Assembly (NCBI RefSeq): GCF_000006565.2
Contig: NC_031476.1
Span: forward strand, 4,240,458-4,304,457
Length of the DNA: 64,000 nt
Direction: 5' to 3'
From: Toxoplasma gondii ME49
Taxonomy: Eukaryota > Apicomplexa > Conoidasida > Eucoccidiorida > Sarcocystidae
Shown: in pieces, positions 11,183 to 22,644 of the stretch
Numbering within the stretch: position 1 is the stretch's first letter
Layout: every line of letters begins with the position of its first letter
Position numbers and translations under genes: made by a program
The notes under the pieces: model-generated
What the model was told of the DNA's origin: nothing
Seen by the model: the letters and a program-made list of their open reading frames with translations, nothing else
Databases searched by the model: none

Positions 11183-13417
11183 GTTCGTATAGTGCTACAA
11201 GTGCTCCGTATCGGCCCGTGTTACGTTCTAAAATGCAGAAACTGAGACCAGTCACGCTACTAACGCTGACGCTCCAGCTCCTAGTGCAGCACTTGTTACC
11301 ATGGCGTTTGTCTTAGTAGTGCTCTGGATGTTTCGGTATTATGAGAGTCAGTGGTTCTTCTACATATTCGTCGGTGATATCTATAGTGCAATTTTTCTGC
11401 GAAACGGTTTGCCGCGCAGCACTCACACTTTGGTGCTTGCGGGACGCGTTCTCCATTTGCAACGATTCGACCACCACCTTGCATGCTGCGCCCTCCACCT
11501 TCTCAGTCTCACTCGTTGTGACTGTCAGTACTCAAAGAAGATAGAAGCACCCCCGTGAACGACTTCTGCAACAATAGTGCTCGATCATTCGTTAAATTTC
11601 ACATCTTAGTCTGCAGTCTGGTGCTGTACCCTTGTTGTTCAACTCATGAGCTATGTAGTTACGATTATAGCTCGCCAACCTTAGTCTACCAGGGAGAGGA
11701 CGTTTCACGCTATTTTGCTCCATTACAGAGCGGCCGGTTACTTTTTGTTTAAGGATTGACCGTATGCTTCTTTCATGACCGCGATAAACCTCACTGGGCG
11801 TAATGACCCACCCCTGCTGCCTTCTGACCGCTATTAAAATGTACTTTTCCAGGCAAGCTAGAACGACGAAACGAGAATCAAAGGCAAATCACTAGATTTT
11901 GATTCTCAGACTTGCCCTGGGCATTGGAGGGCCAAAAATCCCTTGTACTAACTCACCTCCAAATGCACAGGCTCACTGACTGACATATCGTACTGTAGGG
12001 GTATACCTATGGAGAGTGGTCGTGTTGTATTCACTACTACCTGAAGGCGTGGGAATCGCTTGCCAATATGGCTTGTCAAAATCGTGTTCTGGTTGCTTCT
12101 GTACCATGTAAAGTCTTTCCAGCAGCCCAAAACACTGGCAGTCAAATTTACTTCAGGATAGTGCCATACGCCTACAGCAGCCCATCACGATCACTCCAGC
12201 AACACACATATCGACACGTGACCAATTGACGATAGTCCACTTACCCTACCACTACGTTTTCTTTTTCATTAGCAAACTTGCGAACGTAGCTGTTTGACCA
12301 CTGAAACAGCGCGTGGAACATCTGGATTGATATTCAGCCCACCAAATGCACATATCGTTGGAGTGCAATGAGTTCATGTGCGCACTTCAACACATTCATG
12401 GTGCACTGCATAACCTTTTTCGCATACAGCCCAACGGAATTGACAATTTAAATCCTCGTGGTCACTACTGAACATCCCTCCGTACGCTGCACTGGTACGG
12501 CTTTAAGCCCATTCCACAGTTGCCGCATTCATTGAATAAGCGTGTTCACTGGATTTCTGCGTCGAACCTAGCAGCATAACAGAAATCCGTTTTCGAGTAG
12601 CAATTGCAACATATCTCAGTGCCAGCACAAGCAAAACTTCACTTTTTTAAACTGAGCCGCTCCTGTGCCGCCCCCCGGTTACACATCTACTGGGCCTATA
12701 CTGTAAGCAAGGACAGATGCACATACGCGGTCGTGACACCGTTTCCCAAAGAAATAATTGAATGATGTGTACACAAAAGAAGTGTGGGCCAACCGCTGCT
12801 GGCTGGATCAGCTTACTGTGGGCTCACGACACACGCGGAAAAAGTAGAGATACGCCCCCCCGTCCAGACGCTGCGCAAGTGCGGCGGCAGGCATTCTCTT
12901 TTAATGCAAACTCCCACTTATCCCTACCAGCTGAGCCACAGGGTTACAACAGTGGGTCACTGAGCGAAAGACAAGTTGCTGTACCATGAGAAACTCTGCA
13001 GTACGATGCCGATGGTGAAGTCGCTCCTATCGACAACCTAGAGAAAACGGTGGCAGGAAGCCAGCGGAAAATACGTGGACGTCCCCTCTCATGCGGCAAG
13101 CTGTACACCCAGGCTCGGGGGAACACGAACAAACCCTACGCTGGTCCATGTAGAGTACCCGGGCAAGCTGTACTACCTTGTCGCGGGGAGACGACATTCA
13201 ACGGAGAAATAAAAAACAGCCTTGGACACAAGATGCGCGCCCTACAACACATGTGCCACACCACCGAATGCATTTTCCCATTGCAGCAACATTTCCGTTG
13301 ATCCAATATTATACCTGGAGAAACAAACATTAATAGCAATGAAGTTCAAGACCCATGGTGCCACTGCTGGACTACCTGGAAAGAGCTGCACTTCTTAAAC
13401 GTTGAAGTGGAGCAAGG
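11183..13417. other. Spacer upstream of the SRS gene
   Basis: Short open frames only. The first few hundred bases should carry the SRS promoter and 5'UTR. Around 11313-11500 on the minus strand a short frame contains GAACKVVVES, which resembles the end of an SRS domain (AACKVVVHI in domain 2), but it is not backed by other SRS features. The region 11750-12700 is AT-richer and featureless. Confidence 0.4.
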
Positions 13418-14422
13418 CTACGAGCACCAGCCCATTAGAACATTCTCCAGTTCTTTATCGTTTGGGCCTGGAGGTTTAGCAAGGCCAACAGACGACAGCG
13501 AATTAAGAAGCGAATTCGAAGTCGATTGGTGCGAAACCGCACTCCCTCTGCCGGCGCTGCCCTCCTTGAAGTATTGGCAGACGCCGAATTCGTCACCGTG
13601 GTACTCCAAAAACGATTTGGGGGGACAGGAATCATCATCGGGACCACCTTCCTCGCGTAAGTCCGACAAAAACCGACCGGACTGTAGATAACGTGCAGAA
13701 GACTTGTCCTTCGTATAAACGGCGAGGGAACTCGGACCTCGAATCCCTGCCGAGTCACTCAACGTACTTGAGCTGGTACTGCAAACCGGGTGCAGTCCTG
13801 GCGCTGCACGCCTGTTGGCAAAGATGCAGTCGTCGTTTTCATCACTGTCCTCCTCACTGTCCTCATCACTCTCCGTAACGAATACAATTGAAGGGTCGGA
13901 CTTGCAAACGAGCATAGGTGCTTCTGGACTACCGTGCTGCGCGTCACGTGGATATGTGTGGACAACCATGGTCCCAAAGTGCACAGACTTCACTCTCGAT
14001 AAAGCCGGATCCGACTGCGTAGCCGTAACGGGTGCCCTGGGGTTCGAACTGTGAACAGTTGTTGTCGCCTCTTTCCGCTTTCTTCCCTTTTGTTTCCTCA
14101 GCAGCCGCCTGTACATCTCTCTGAAAGACAGCCGACGTGAAGGTCGTGGCAGCAGTGAGTCCTGTCTCGCGCGCACAGGTGTTCCTCTCAAGTTTTCGCG
14201 AGGCGGGGCTGCCTCCGCTGCGCTGCTCGCCAGGCTCTCTGCTGTCGCCACGGCTTCCGGTCGGGTCCGTCCATTGTCGCCAGCTTCTCTTGGCGGAGTG
14301 TCCAACGCGGATGAATGCGTGCTAATTCCTCGCTTGCTGAACAGCGAGGTAAAGCGACTGGACATGGGGCTTCGCCACACTGTGTCTCTCGGCGGGGCCT
14401 GGCCCTCACAAGAAAGTGCCAT
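13418..14422 (-). CDS. Unknown protein with RVxF-like and acidic motifs
   Basis: An open frame of 334 residues; I place the start at the ATG at 14422 (A at -3, G at +4). It has no recognised domain. Visible parts: a Ser/Arg-rich N-terminus; a basic stretch around 105-118 (RRLLRKQKGRKRK) that could be a nuclear signal; the block KSVHFGTMVVHTYP at 145-158; a strongly acidic Ser/Asp/Glu tract near 185-200; and a Ser-rich C-terminus. KSVHF fits the K/R-x-V-x-F docking consensus for protein phosphatase 1, and the V-x-F-G-x(3)-V-x-x-Y-P form resembles a short motif I associate with small proteins in several protists; that link is from memory and unverified. Codon use and unbroken length favour a real gene. 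It could have further exons. It is head-to-head with the membrane-protein gene at 16383. Confidence 0.5.
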   Translation of the reverse strand: MALSCEGQAPPRDTVWRSPMSSRFTSLFSKRGISTHSSALDTPPREAGDNGRTRPEAVATAESLASSAAEAAPPRENLRGTPVRARQDSLLPRPSRRLSFREMYRRLLRKQKGRKRKEATTTVHSSNPRAPVTATQSDPALSRVKSVHFGTMVVHTYPRDAQHGSPEAPMLVCKSDPSIVFVTESDEDSEEDSDENDDCIFANRRAAPGLHPVCSTSSSTLSDSAGIRGPSSLAVYTKDKSSARYLQSGRFLSDLREEGGPDDDSCPPKSFLEYHGDEFGVCQYFKEGSAGRGSAVSHQSTSNSLLNSLSSVGLAKPPGPNDKELENVLMGWCS

Positions 14423-16382
14423 GCTCAGCAACACGCGAGACCAGCGTTGCAGGAGATCGACCGGAGATAAGCAGGTTAGTTAAACTCGTTTCATCTCCAT
14501 GCCGGGGACTATGCGGTATCAAGAACAACGATGCCAGCCAAGTGAATTCCTGTTCAACTCTGAACTTCTCCTATCGTATGGCACAGGAGCACCTGGTCAG
14601 TCCAAACACAACACGCTAACGCACAACCAAGCCCATCGAACAACATTCAAGCTCACTACTGCAGAACTTGTCTGCGGCGCGCTCTGAACGAGCCAATTCG
14701 GGTTCGGCGTGCAAGCCGTACACTGCCAGAACAGTCGCTGCCTAGGTGAGAATGGCGCTTGCGAAGAGAGTTGAAACAACACTGCCAACGCCTTTTACTA
14801 AAGCGAGGACACGTACGAACAAACTTGAGAAGAGCCGAAAAGACGACCCACAGAGTCGAAAGGAACCATCGGGGCCACCGCACACGCTGGGCAACGCACA
14901 TCACTGAAACGAAGGCCAACGGCATAGAGTTTGGCGTTCGGTATACCACGCATATGTATTGCGGGCGGGAGGACAGTCAAAAGCACCTCAGCCGCCAGTC
15001 GCCGAAGCGTGATCGCATGCGACCAAAAATGGCAGTGTTCCCCCCTAATAGAGAAGTGACAGTGCCGTATCCACTGAAGGCTCAGCTCATGTCTACGAGC
15101 CCTGGAGAGACCGCCGACCTCCACACAGAGAGGGAACTGCGGGTCAAAACTGCGAACCCCGTAACGACGAGTACGCTACATGTTTTTTACACTCTGGTGG
15201 TGCAGTGCTCGCAGCAGCACCTTTCAAAAACCAGCAAAAGTTGAGAAAAGTTCTCATGCTCAGCGTCTCGCCTCGGGCGACCGGGGAACTCTCAATATCG
15301 GCCTTCGCAAGTCTGCATGTCGGCGCACAATCAACGGTGTACAGCCTCTCGACTTGGGTGGGAAGGCGATGCATTCTGTGCGCAGCTATTCCCCGTTTGT
15401 AGGCCGGGCACAGTGACGGCGCGCATGCTTGCCAAGGGCAACGCCTTCGGCTAATGGAACAGACGGTCTATCAACACCTAGCCGTTTCTGCTTTCCCTCA
15501 GTGACCTAGCATTACGCTGTGCGTCTGTGCGGGACACGGCCGGCGCCGGCGCAGATCTTCGGGCCGCAAGCTGGTCCGACTTCCGTTGGCGCGACCAGCG
15601 CACAGCGTGGAAGTCGCTGCGAGCTGGCGGACCGCGCAAAAGGTTGCGGGACACGCGCGCCAGGCCGGTGGAAGGTGAAGTGAGGGTCCGCCCGTTGACT
15701 CCTTCCGAACTGTTCGTGGACCAGGAGCCACCTCGTCTGCGTGCAACTTTTCCAGCAACAACGGCTCTATTTCCTGCCAGAAAGCTTTATTTCTGAACGA
15801 CTTCCTCTTTCGTGGCGCAGGCGTCTGTTGCTCGTTTCTGACTGGCTGTTCGTCGGTGTACGTACACGGCCTGAAAGACGTTTTTGTGCACACAAGACGT
15901 CGGGCGTATTTTTCCCTCCCAAATTCTGTCTTGCGGCGTTGCGCTTAGTTGGCCGAACCAGTCAGCGCACATTCGGTTTCGCATACAATTCGCGCGGCAA
16001 ATTTCAACTGTTCTCTTGTCTTTTTCTACCAGGGTGTAGACAGCAATTATCTCACCTGCTCTTTGTACCGTCCTGTGTACCTAGTCACGCTGCTGCAGGG
16101 ACAGCCGCAAAAATTTCTACGCGCAGCAACCGGCAGCCGATTCGCCCAGTCGCAACAACGTTGGCTTTCCCCACTTGAATCGGACACGCAAGTCAATTTC
16201 TTGCTGATTTCTGTTGGGGCCCCGTCGTTTTCTCGTGTGTAGTTCAAATAGTGCTGCAGTTGTGTCTGCCATAAGCCCGCTGCAGCCCCATCGAGTTTTA
16301 CGTCAGCTCGGCCCACACGGTGCAAGCTGGAGTCTCGCACTGGGAAGCTTCCCGCCGTGATTTGTCCTCGAAACATTTTAAA
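14423..16382. other. Divergent intergenic region, 2 kb
   Basis: This lies between the 5' end of the minus-strand gene at 14422 and the plus-strand ATG at 16383, so it should hold both promoters and 5'UTRs. The 15.5-15.7 kb part is GC-rich and open in several frames without a supported protein. I see no RNA gene or repeat. Confidence 0.5.
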
Positions 16383-18203
16383 ATGTGGTATTCTACTCGC
16401 CAAGAGGGCTTCGATGACCCCCGCCCGTCCCTTCGTGGACCGTGTGTGGATCTGCCCGGATTTCTCTGCTGTGGCGCGAGCGGCAATTCCTACTTCCTTC
16501 GCGGAGGATCTCTCCTTCAGGTCCTCTCGCTTTCCGGTCTGTTCGTCTCTTACTGGACCTTTGGAGGATCAGGCCTCTTCGGATATGAACTCGAAGGCCT
16601 TAGCGAGGTAAGCAGAAAGTTTGTGGTTCACCAGCGCGGTGTTTCCGCATGGTGTCTTGTTATCGCCTGACGACACGAGAAAATTTCAAGTTGTCTCCCT
16701 GTTGCAGAGTGTATTTGGAGGCCTCATCTTTATGGGTTTCACCGTTGTCAACGACGCGTCCTGAATCCCACTTACTTTTGTGCTTCCTCTCTTCTTTGTC
16801 TTCCAGGAAGCCCGCGCTTCCCACTCTTTCCAAATCGCGATGGCTGTTTGGTCGGGCCTCTACATGATCGGTGCTGCGTACCTCGTCTGCTTCCAGGCCA
16901 TTCTTGCTGACGATGCTTGGTAAGTTGATACAAGCAGTGTGGAAAAGGTCCTTGAGATGACAGGAGGAAGAAGGACTGGAATCCCACCCCAGATAACGCA
17001 GCCTTCTTCCCCCGGAACGCCAAGACACCGTCTTCACTCATAAGATTTGAAGCTGCGTGTGTCTCGGGTGCGGCTTCAGGAATTATTCTGTGCAATTATG
17101 ACGCATGCTTTATCATGTGTAAATGCAGCTGGGCTCGTGGATACCGCGCTGGCAGCAAGATCCTGCGTTTGGCGACCTTCCTGGATCTCCTCAGCAGCAT
17201 CATGCAGTTTATCTTCTACTTGTACATCGCCAAGTTCTACAGCGCCAAGTGGTACGCCCACTTCCTGGAAGGCGGCTCGGAGCGCATCTTCTTCTCGTAC
17301 ATTCGCTGCATGCACTCGGTGGCCCTCCTCCTGTACGCCTGCGCGTACTACTTGCTCGAAGTTTACCACGACGAAGGTGCTGGTGACCTCCACGCTTACA
17401 TCAACGCCTCCCTTTTCGCTCTTGCAGGAACTGTCGGTGAGTCTGCTGCGCCGGAACACAACTGCGCGCTGAGGGTGTTGTTCGCTGTTATTTCGAAGCT
17501 GCTTCGTTTGTAACGGCGTAAGGCTCCTCGAACCCGCTTGTGCCGGTTCTGTGAGTGTGCTCTTTGTCGTTTCCATGTCGGTGTGCAAGCTACTGTGGCC
17601 AAAGGCATGCACGCGTCGTTTCCTCTGCCGTCTTGCAGAGTTCTTCGTGCTCTTCTGCGGTTTGAGCGGTCTCGCCACCATCTTCATTTGGCTGGCTCTT
17701 GTTGCCGTCACCACTTGGGCGTTCTTCTTCGAGCCGGAAGTCAACGAGGTCTCTCCTTCGATGCACGAGACCGAACTGACGAACGACGTTGAGCAGCAGG
17801 TCGAGAAGTTCGCCCGCATGTCTCCCTACTACCCCGCTGAGGAAACTGGCGCCTCCGCCCCGCTGACGGCTGCAGGCTCCATGGTCATGGGTGGTATGAA
17901 GTCTCAAACTTCCATGCTGGTGAGTTTTGAGTCGCGTCTGCAGAAGTTTGGAATTGCGTTCGTCTTAGACACAGGTGATGATTGCCGTGTACAGAACTTT
18001 GGACAGCGAAGCATTTCGTCGCTTTCAAAGCTTAGCGAAGATTCGCGGGTGCCGCGCAGTGCCCAGCTGGTTTACTAAGACACGCTGTGGGAACGGGGCT
18101 GCTCGCAAAAAGTAACATACACAAGCACCCTTTCCGTTCGACTTTCCATGTTGCGTGCAGGCCTAAGGGACAAGGTTGACACTGGTTTTTTCAGTCAGCG
18201 TGA
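16383..18203 (+). CDS. Six-span membrane protein, possible GAPM-family pellicle protein
   Basis: Exons 16383-16607, 16807-16919, 17129-17436, 17639-17919 and a tiny last exon join in phase to about 310 residues. ATG context is TTTTAAAATG. Predicted spans lie in SLLQVLSLSGLFVSYWTF, IAMAVWSGLYMIGAAYLV, LLSSIMQFIFYLYIA, SVALLLYACAYYLLEV, an Ala/Phe-rich fifth span crossing the third intron, and IFIWLALVAVTTWAFFF. The tail is hydrophilic (MHETELTNDVEQQVEKF). Length and six-span topology fit the GAPM family, multi-span proteins of the inner membrane complex that link the glideosome to the subpellicular network; this assignment rests on architecture and general resemblance, not on a diagnostic motif. 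Two last-exon acceptors are possible: 18161 (adds Ala-stop) or 18195 (adds Ser-Ala-stop). A hydrophobic frame at 16708-16755 behind a good acceptor has no good donor and was left out. Confidence 0.7.
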
Positions 18204-21200
18204 TACTGAAGTGATAAGACCGCATGCGTACCGTGGAAAATCACATTCGGTGATCCTGAACGGTCCACAACGATGGCAGATCTGCTCTTTTCTTCTCGAA
18301 GTGCCACGATGGCGCTAAAGTCCAGACGGGGAAGAACAAGCCAGCGCAACCGCTTTAGGTCTTTATGTGGTTTTTCAGTGAATCGCTTGTAATCGAAGAA
18401 ACGCTGATGAGCAACGATGACGTCGCGAAAGTGTCGAGAGGCAGACACAGAATGCCGACCACCAGCGGATGCCTCTCGAAAGCGTTTGTCGGAGGGATGT
18501 TTGCTTGAGGATTTTTTTTCGAATGTAAATGTGCCTTGCTCCAATCTATTTCTCACTGGTCGCGGATCTTGTAGACTCTGCACTCACGTGGCCACCCGTG
18601 TACTCGCGCTGCGACCACGTCAAACCATAAGCTGCCTCTCAAAGTGCGACAGAATGCATTTGAGCCTCGCTCAACTGCAGATTTGATAGGTTACGCTGCG
18701 GTTAAGTCACAAGCACATCGTTTGCGACAGACCTACAAGACCCGGCACCTAGCAGCCTTTGGTACATTCGTCCCGAGCAAAGGGTCTCTAGTTTCTCTTT
18801 TCCGCTGAAGATCTTGCAGATCTGATACATTTCCATCAAACCACAGAAAGGTGTGGTAGCCCCGTCAACACGCAAGATAAAATCATATGTATGCTAGCAG
18901 ACATCAGGTTTTTGCAGTATACTTTGGTTCCGAACCAAGCATGCGGAACAATTAGGAGAGGCAGGATTTTCAAAACCGTAGCCGGAGTTCCACCATGCTT
19001 CACCAGTTTTCCTCGAAGGTCTCGTATTTTGTGGTCGAAGGGGCGAAAAATATACAGCGAACTAGCGTGTTTACCTCGTATGCCTGTCGCTGCGATCAAG
19101 TTGTCGCGCCAGTTTTGGAAACAGGCAAGCTGATGGCGAAGGGCGTAGCTGGGAAAACAGTTGTCTGGATGAACGCACATGGTGAGTTATAATACATCGA
19201 CAACTGAAGTAACAACGCCCTTCTTTTGTCGGCTTCTCGCTGTCCAAGAAGAAATCAGCTTAGTATGGTGGTCGCTAAGTGTGCAGAAAAGCTGCGCGTT
19301 TGCACGGAGAACACAATGACGGCGGTGCGTCGCCTGGTTTAGAGATTTGTCCGTTGAGGTGTGAGCCCTTTCGCATCGTCCTCGGGGTGGTGGCGGAGCA
19401 AAGCACGATGTTTTCAGTGCAGTCATGCTCCTAATGTGTCACACGGCATCAAGCATATTACAACTACATTACGTACGTCTCAACCGATCACCAATACATA
19501 AGCGTACCGGTGAGACTGAACACTGAAAAATAAGCCTAAGTGTCGATTGAACGTACTTCAAACATACCACGTTGAACACTGCGGTTGTGCGACAGGAGGA
19601 AAACATCACACGAAAGCGGTTTGTGCATTAACTGCACGAAAAGAAGAAAAGATCCCAAACATGGTATTGGAGAAAGGAGGTTTGTAATGACTGTAGCACC
19701 CCAAAAAACCATGTGTCCCCACAGCAGTACATGTCCGAGGAAGGCAGTGGCAATCTCTGAGACAGGATTATTTATAAGCTTTTCTTGGGAGTATATACCA
19801 CGAGCTGGACTACTGATTTAGTTCTTGAAGATCATTGTTTACCGAATCCAAGTACGCCTTTTCTCCTCATATGTTAATGACAGATGCAAAATCCCTATCA
19901 TATTTACTTGGATTAATCTTCTTACAAGCGGCTTCTGGTTTGATGGAACTATCCTGTCTCAGGGATGATTACTCCCAGTACGATGTTACTGATCAGACTA
20001 GCATCTGAGTAGTAGTTTTCTCTCTCTGTTGATACTAGTGATAACAGGAATCCATATATAACGCACGTTTTATGTTAACTTACTACAGACCATGGGAGCG
20101 AAGATAATCCAATATGTAACTTCGTTCGTGGAAAACAAAAGAGCTTTCACTGATTGTATTGAAGAAACGTGATTAGTTCCGATAGGCAGATCTCCTGTAT
20201 ACATAAATATCGTTGCAGAGTCTGGCAATTTGAGACAAAAACCCTTATCGTGAAGGCAGTGAAGAGAAGAGCAGATATGTTGCTGGCTCAGGACAACAAA
20301 GAGAAATTCACTGCCAGACGGAACACGGTAGCCTGAATCGTTAAGTGACGTTTCTTGTCAACACACCATCCCAATGTCTTACCGATTGTGACGCTTAGCA
20401 TGAGCTGCTATCACTGACACTGCCAAACAACTCTAAACAACTGCGTCCAAATGGATGATTCGTTTCATATTAATATGAGTAGCGGCTTGCTGGGACTCAG
20501 GATCCACATGTCCCTTCAGTTGGTATTGTGACAGCCGGTGTGGCAGTAAGCATCGCGTTACATTGCCCTACAAACAATACGTCGAAGACAATTTGTATTT
20601 TGATTCGACTTCTTGCGGCAAGCGGCTCCCTGCCGCGTTGCCTTTCAATCCCATTTGTGCGTGGCCCACGAGCTGTAACGGCGCACAGAGGAACTCATTG
20701 TGGAGCTTTGATGAGTCGGTCATTATTTTAGCCTGTGGGAAGGAGGTGCCATGCAACCATGGGACTCTGACAGTCTCGAGAAATGACTTCCCTGTTGGAT
20801 ACTCCTCACTCTACCCGATAATCTTGCAGAAAATAACACAAGAGCTAACCGAGAAGAATCATCTGTGTCAACTGCCGCTGTGCAGTGAGAACCTCGCTGC
20901 GTGCATGCGTTGCGGATTGATGTTGTAGCGTTATATTGCTGTACCCCAGCAATGCTTACTTGTGAGAGGTTCAGGTGGCTGACAAATGATTGCATACCGA
21001 GGTCCAAAGAATAAATTACACAATCGTGTAGTCCTCGCCCAGAAACATTGTGCATCTTTTCAGTTCACCAGCCCACGATTTCCTAGTGTTGTCTTTTCCC
21101 TTGTCAAGTTCAGTAGAACACGTTCCTACTGGGAGTGCCTGCTTGATTCACGCTTTGAAGGGCTCTGAGGTTCTTTTATACCATTTTTGACGAAAAAATC

Positions 21201-22644
21201 CATCTGAAAAAGTTGTAGGCGAAGCGAGAGCTGTGGTCCCCAAGCAAGAACGTCGAACGTCGGGTATTTCGCTTCCATCGATTCAGCGCTGTTCACATAA
21301 CTGAGTCACCGAAACATGATCTGCAAAATTAGTATTTTCTTGATGCCGGGACAATCGATAATGCTTCACCTGCAGTCCACCCATGACGTCGAGTAGGAAC
21401 GAACTACACTGCGCGTGGTTCTCGGAACGAGGCAATTAAAACGTTTCCTTGCAGCGTTCCGCGATTTCGTATGGAGAGTAAAACTACAAAGGGTTTATTG
21501 TCTTCGAGCCCTGAATACGTGATGGCAAATCGTTGCTGCTCGCTTATCTGTCTCGCAAGACCATTTGCTATGGCCTCCACATGCAAAATCTTGCATAACC
21601 GATCATGAGTTTGTGTTTCGAAACCCGGCTAAGTCGTGAGTGTTTTCGTTCATTGACTTCCAGCGGTTGCTGAAGGTTATGACAAGCGAGTAGTCGCTGA
21701 GGAAGTGGGACATACAAGAAACCGTAAGTTTCTTTTGTCCTTGATACAAGATCCTTATAGAGACACTAACGATAGCAGCGAAGTTCAAGTCGCGCTTAAA
21801 TGAACTGAAAAAAATCGCGCCCGACAAAAAGCGCGTTAACTGTACACGATATATAGTGCCCCACCAACAACAGCTTGTCAGTCAAAACGGCACCACTTCG
21901 GAACACTTTTGTTGTACGCCGTAGGACCTTTTCCCCTTTGTAGACTCTTCACTCGACACCAAAAAACTCGAACCATCTATGTGTTTGAAAGTGGCATATG
22001 AACATACTACATACTCTGCCACTTGAAGCGTCGACGACTCGAAATAACGGCCACATCAACAGGCAAGAGAAGTGTGCAGCAAAACGATCCCTCAAACCCC
22101 TCCTTTCTCTCCAAGATACTCAAAAACGGGCCACATCGAAGCGAGAGTTCCTCAAGCAAAAATGCCACAGCGGTCTATCTTCCCCCTTTTTATCTATAGA
22201 GTAAAATAGCGGAAAACACATAGACAAGAGGCCATCTTTTCAAATCTACAGAATTTGTTTTCTCTTCGCAGGCGAACCTCTTTCGGTGGGGTACGGCACT
22301 CGTGCTGTCTTTTTGAGTTGAAATAGTGCAGAGAACTACCGTTTCTATATGTGAAGAACGACCAAAGGCGGGGTCAGGATCCCCTTCACTTCACTGAAGC
22401 CGTAGTTCGTTCAGGGAGAGTCAACGCTCCTGGAGACGTGGACAGAAATGCACTTTCTGTGCATGTTTACCAAAAATTAACATGTTCAAGGTCCACACAT
22501 TTACCTGTGTGCACGCATATATGATGGCCTCTTCACTCTACGTTCCTACCGACCGTATCTGCGATTCAGCGAAGCGGGACTTCGAGGAAACACCATTTCG
22601 CGATTTGGCTAGGCGCTTCCTTCACGCGAAAAACGCAAGCACCT
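18204..22644. other. 4.4-kb spacer, AT-rich, no gene recognised
   Basis: The longest featureless stretch in the window, lying downstream of both flanking genes (tail-to-tail). Base composition shifts to AT-rich from about 19.4 to 22.3 kb, and open frames are short on both strands. It contains one copy (20102-20144) of a diverged 43-bp sequence that recurs at 58490. No tRNA, rRNA or transposon protein is visible. Confidence 0.5.
20102..20144 (+). repeat. Copy A of a diverged 43-bp dispersed repeat
   Basis: This 43-base segment matches 58490-58532 without gaps at 35 of 43 positions; five of the eight differences are transitions or clustered at one spot. In one frame both copies read IIxYVTxFxxxKRA. 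Similarity does not extend convincingly on either side. It may be a fragment of a dispersed element or of organellar DNA inserted in the nucleus; I cannot identify the source. Confidence 0.6.

Noticed and set aside
11313..11500. Possible SRS relic upstream of the SRS gene (GAACKVVVES)
   Set aside because: Only about ten residues resemble an SRS domain end; the expected upstream Cys pattern is absent.
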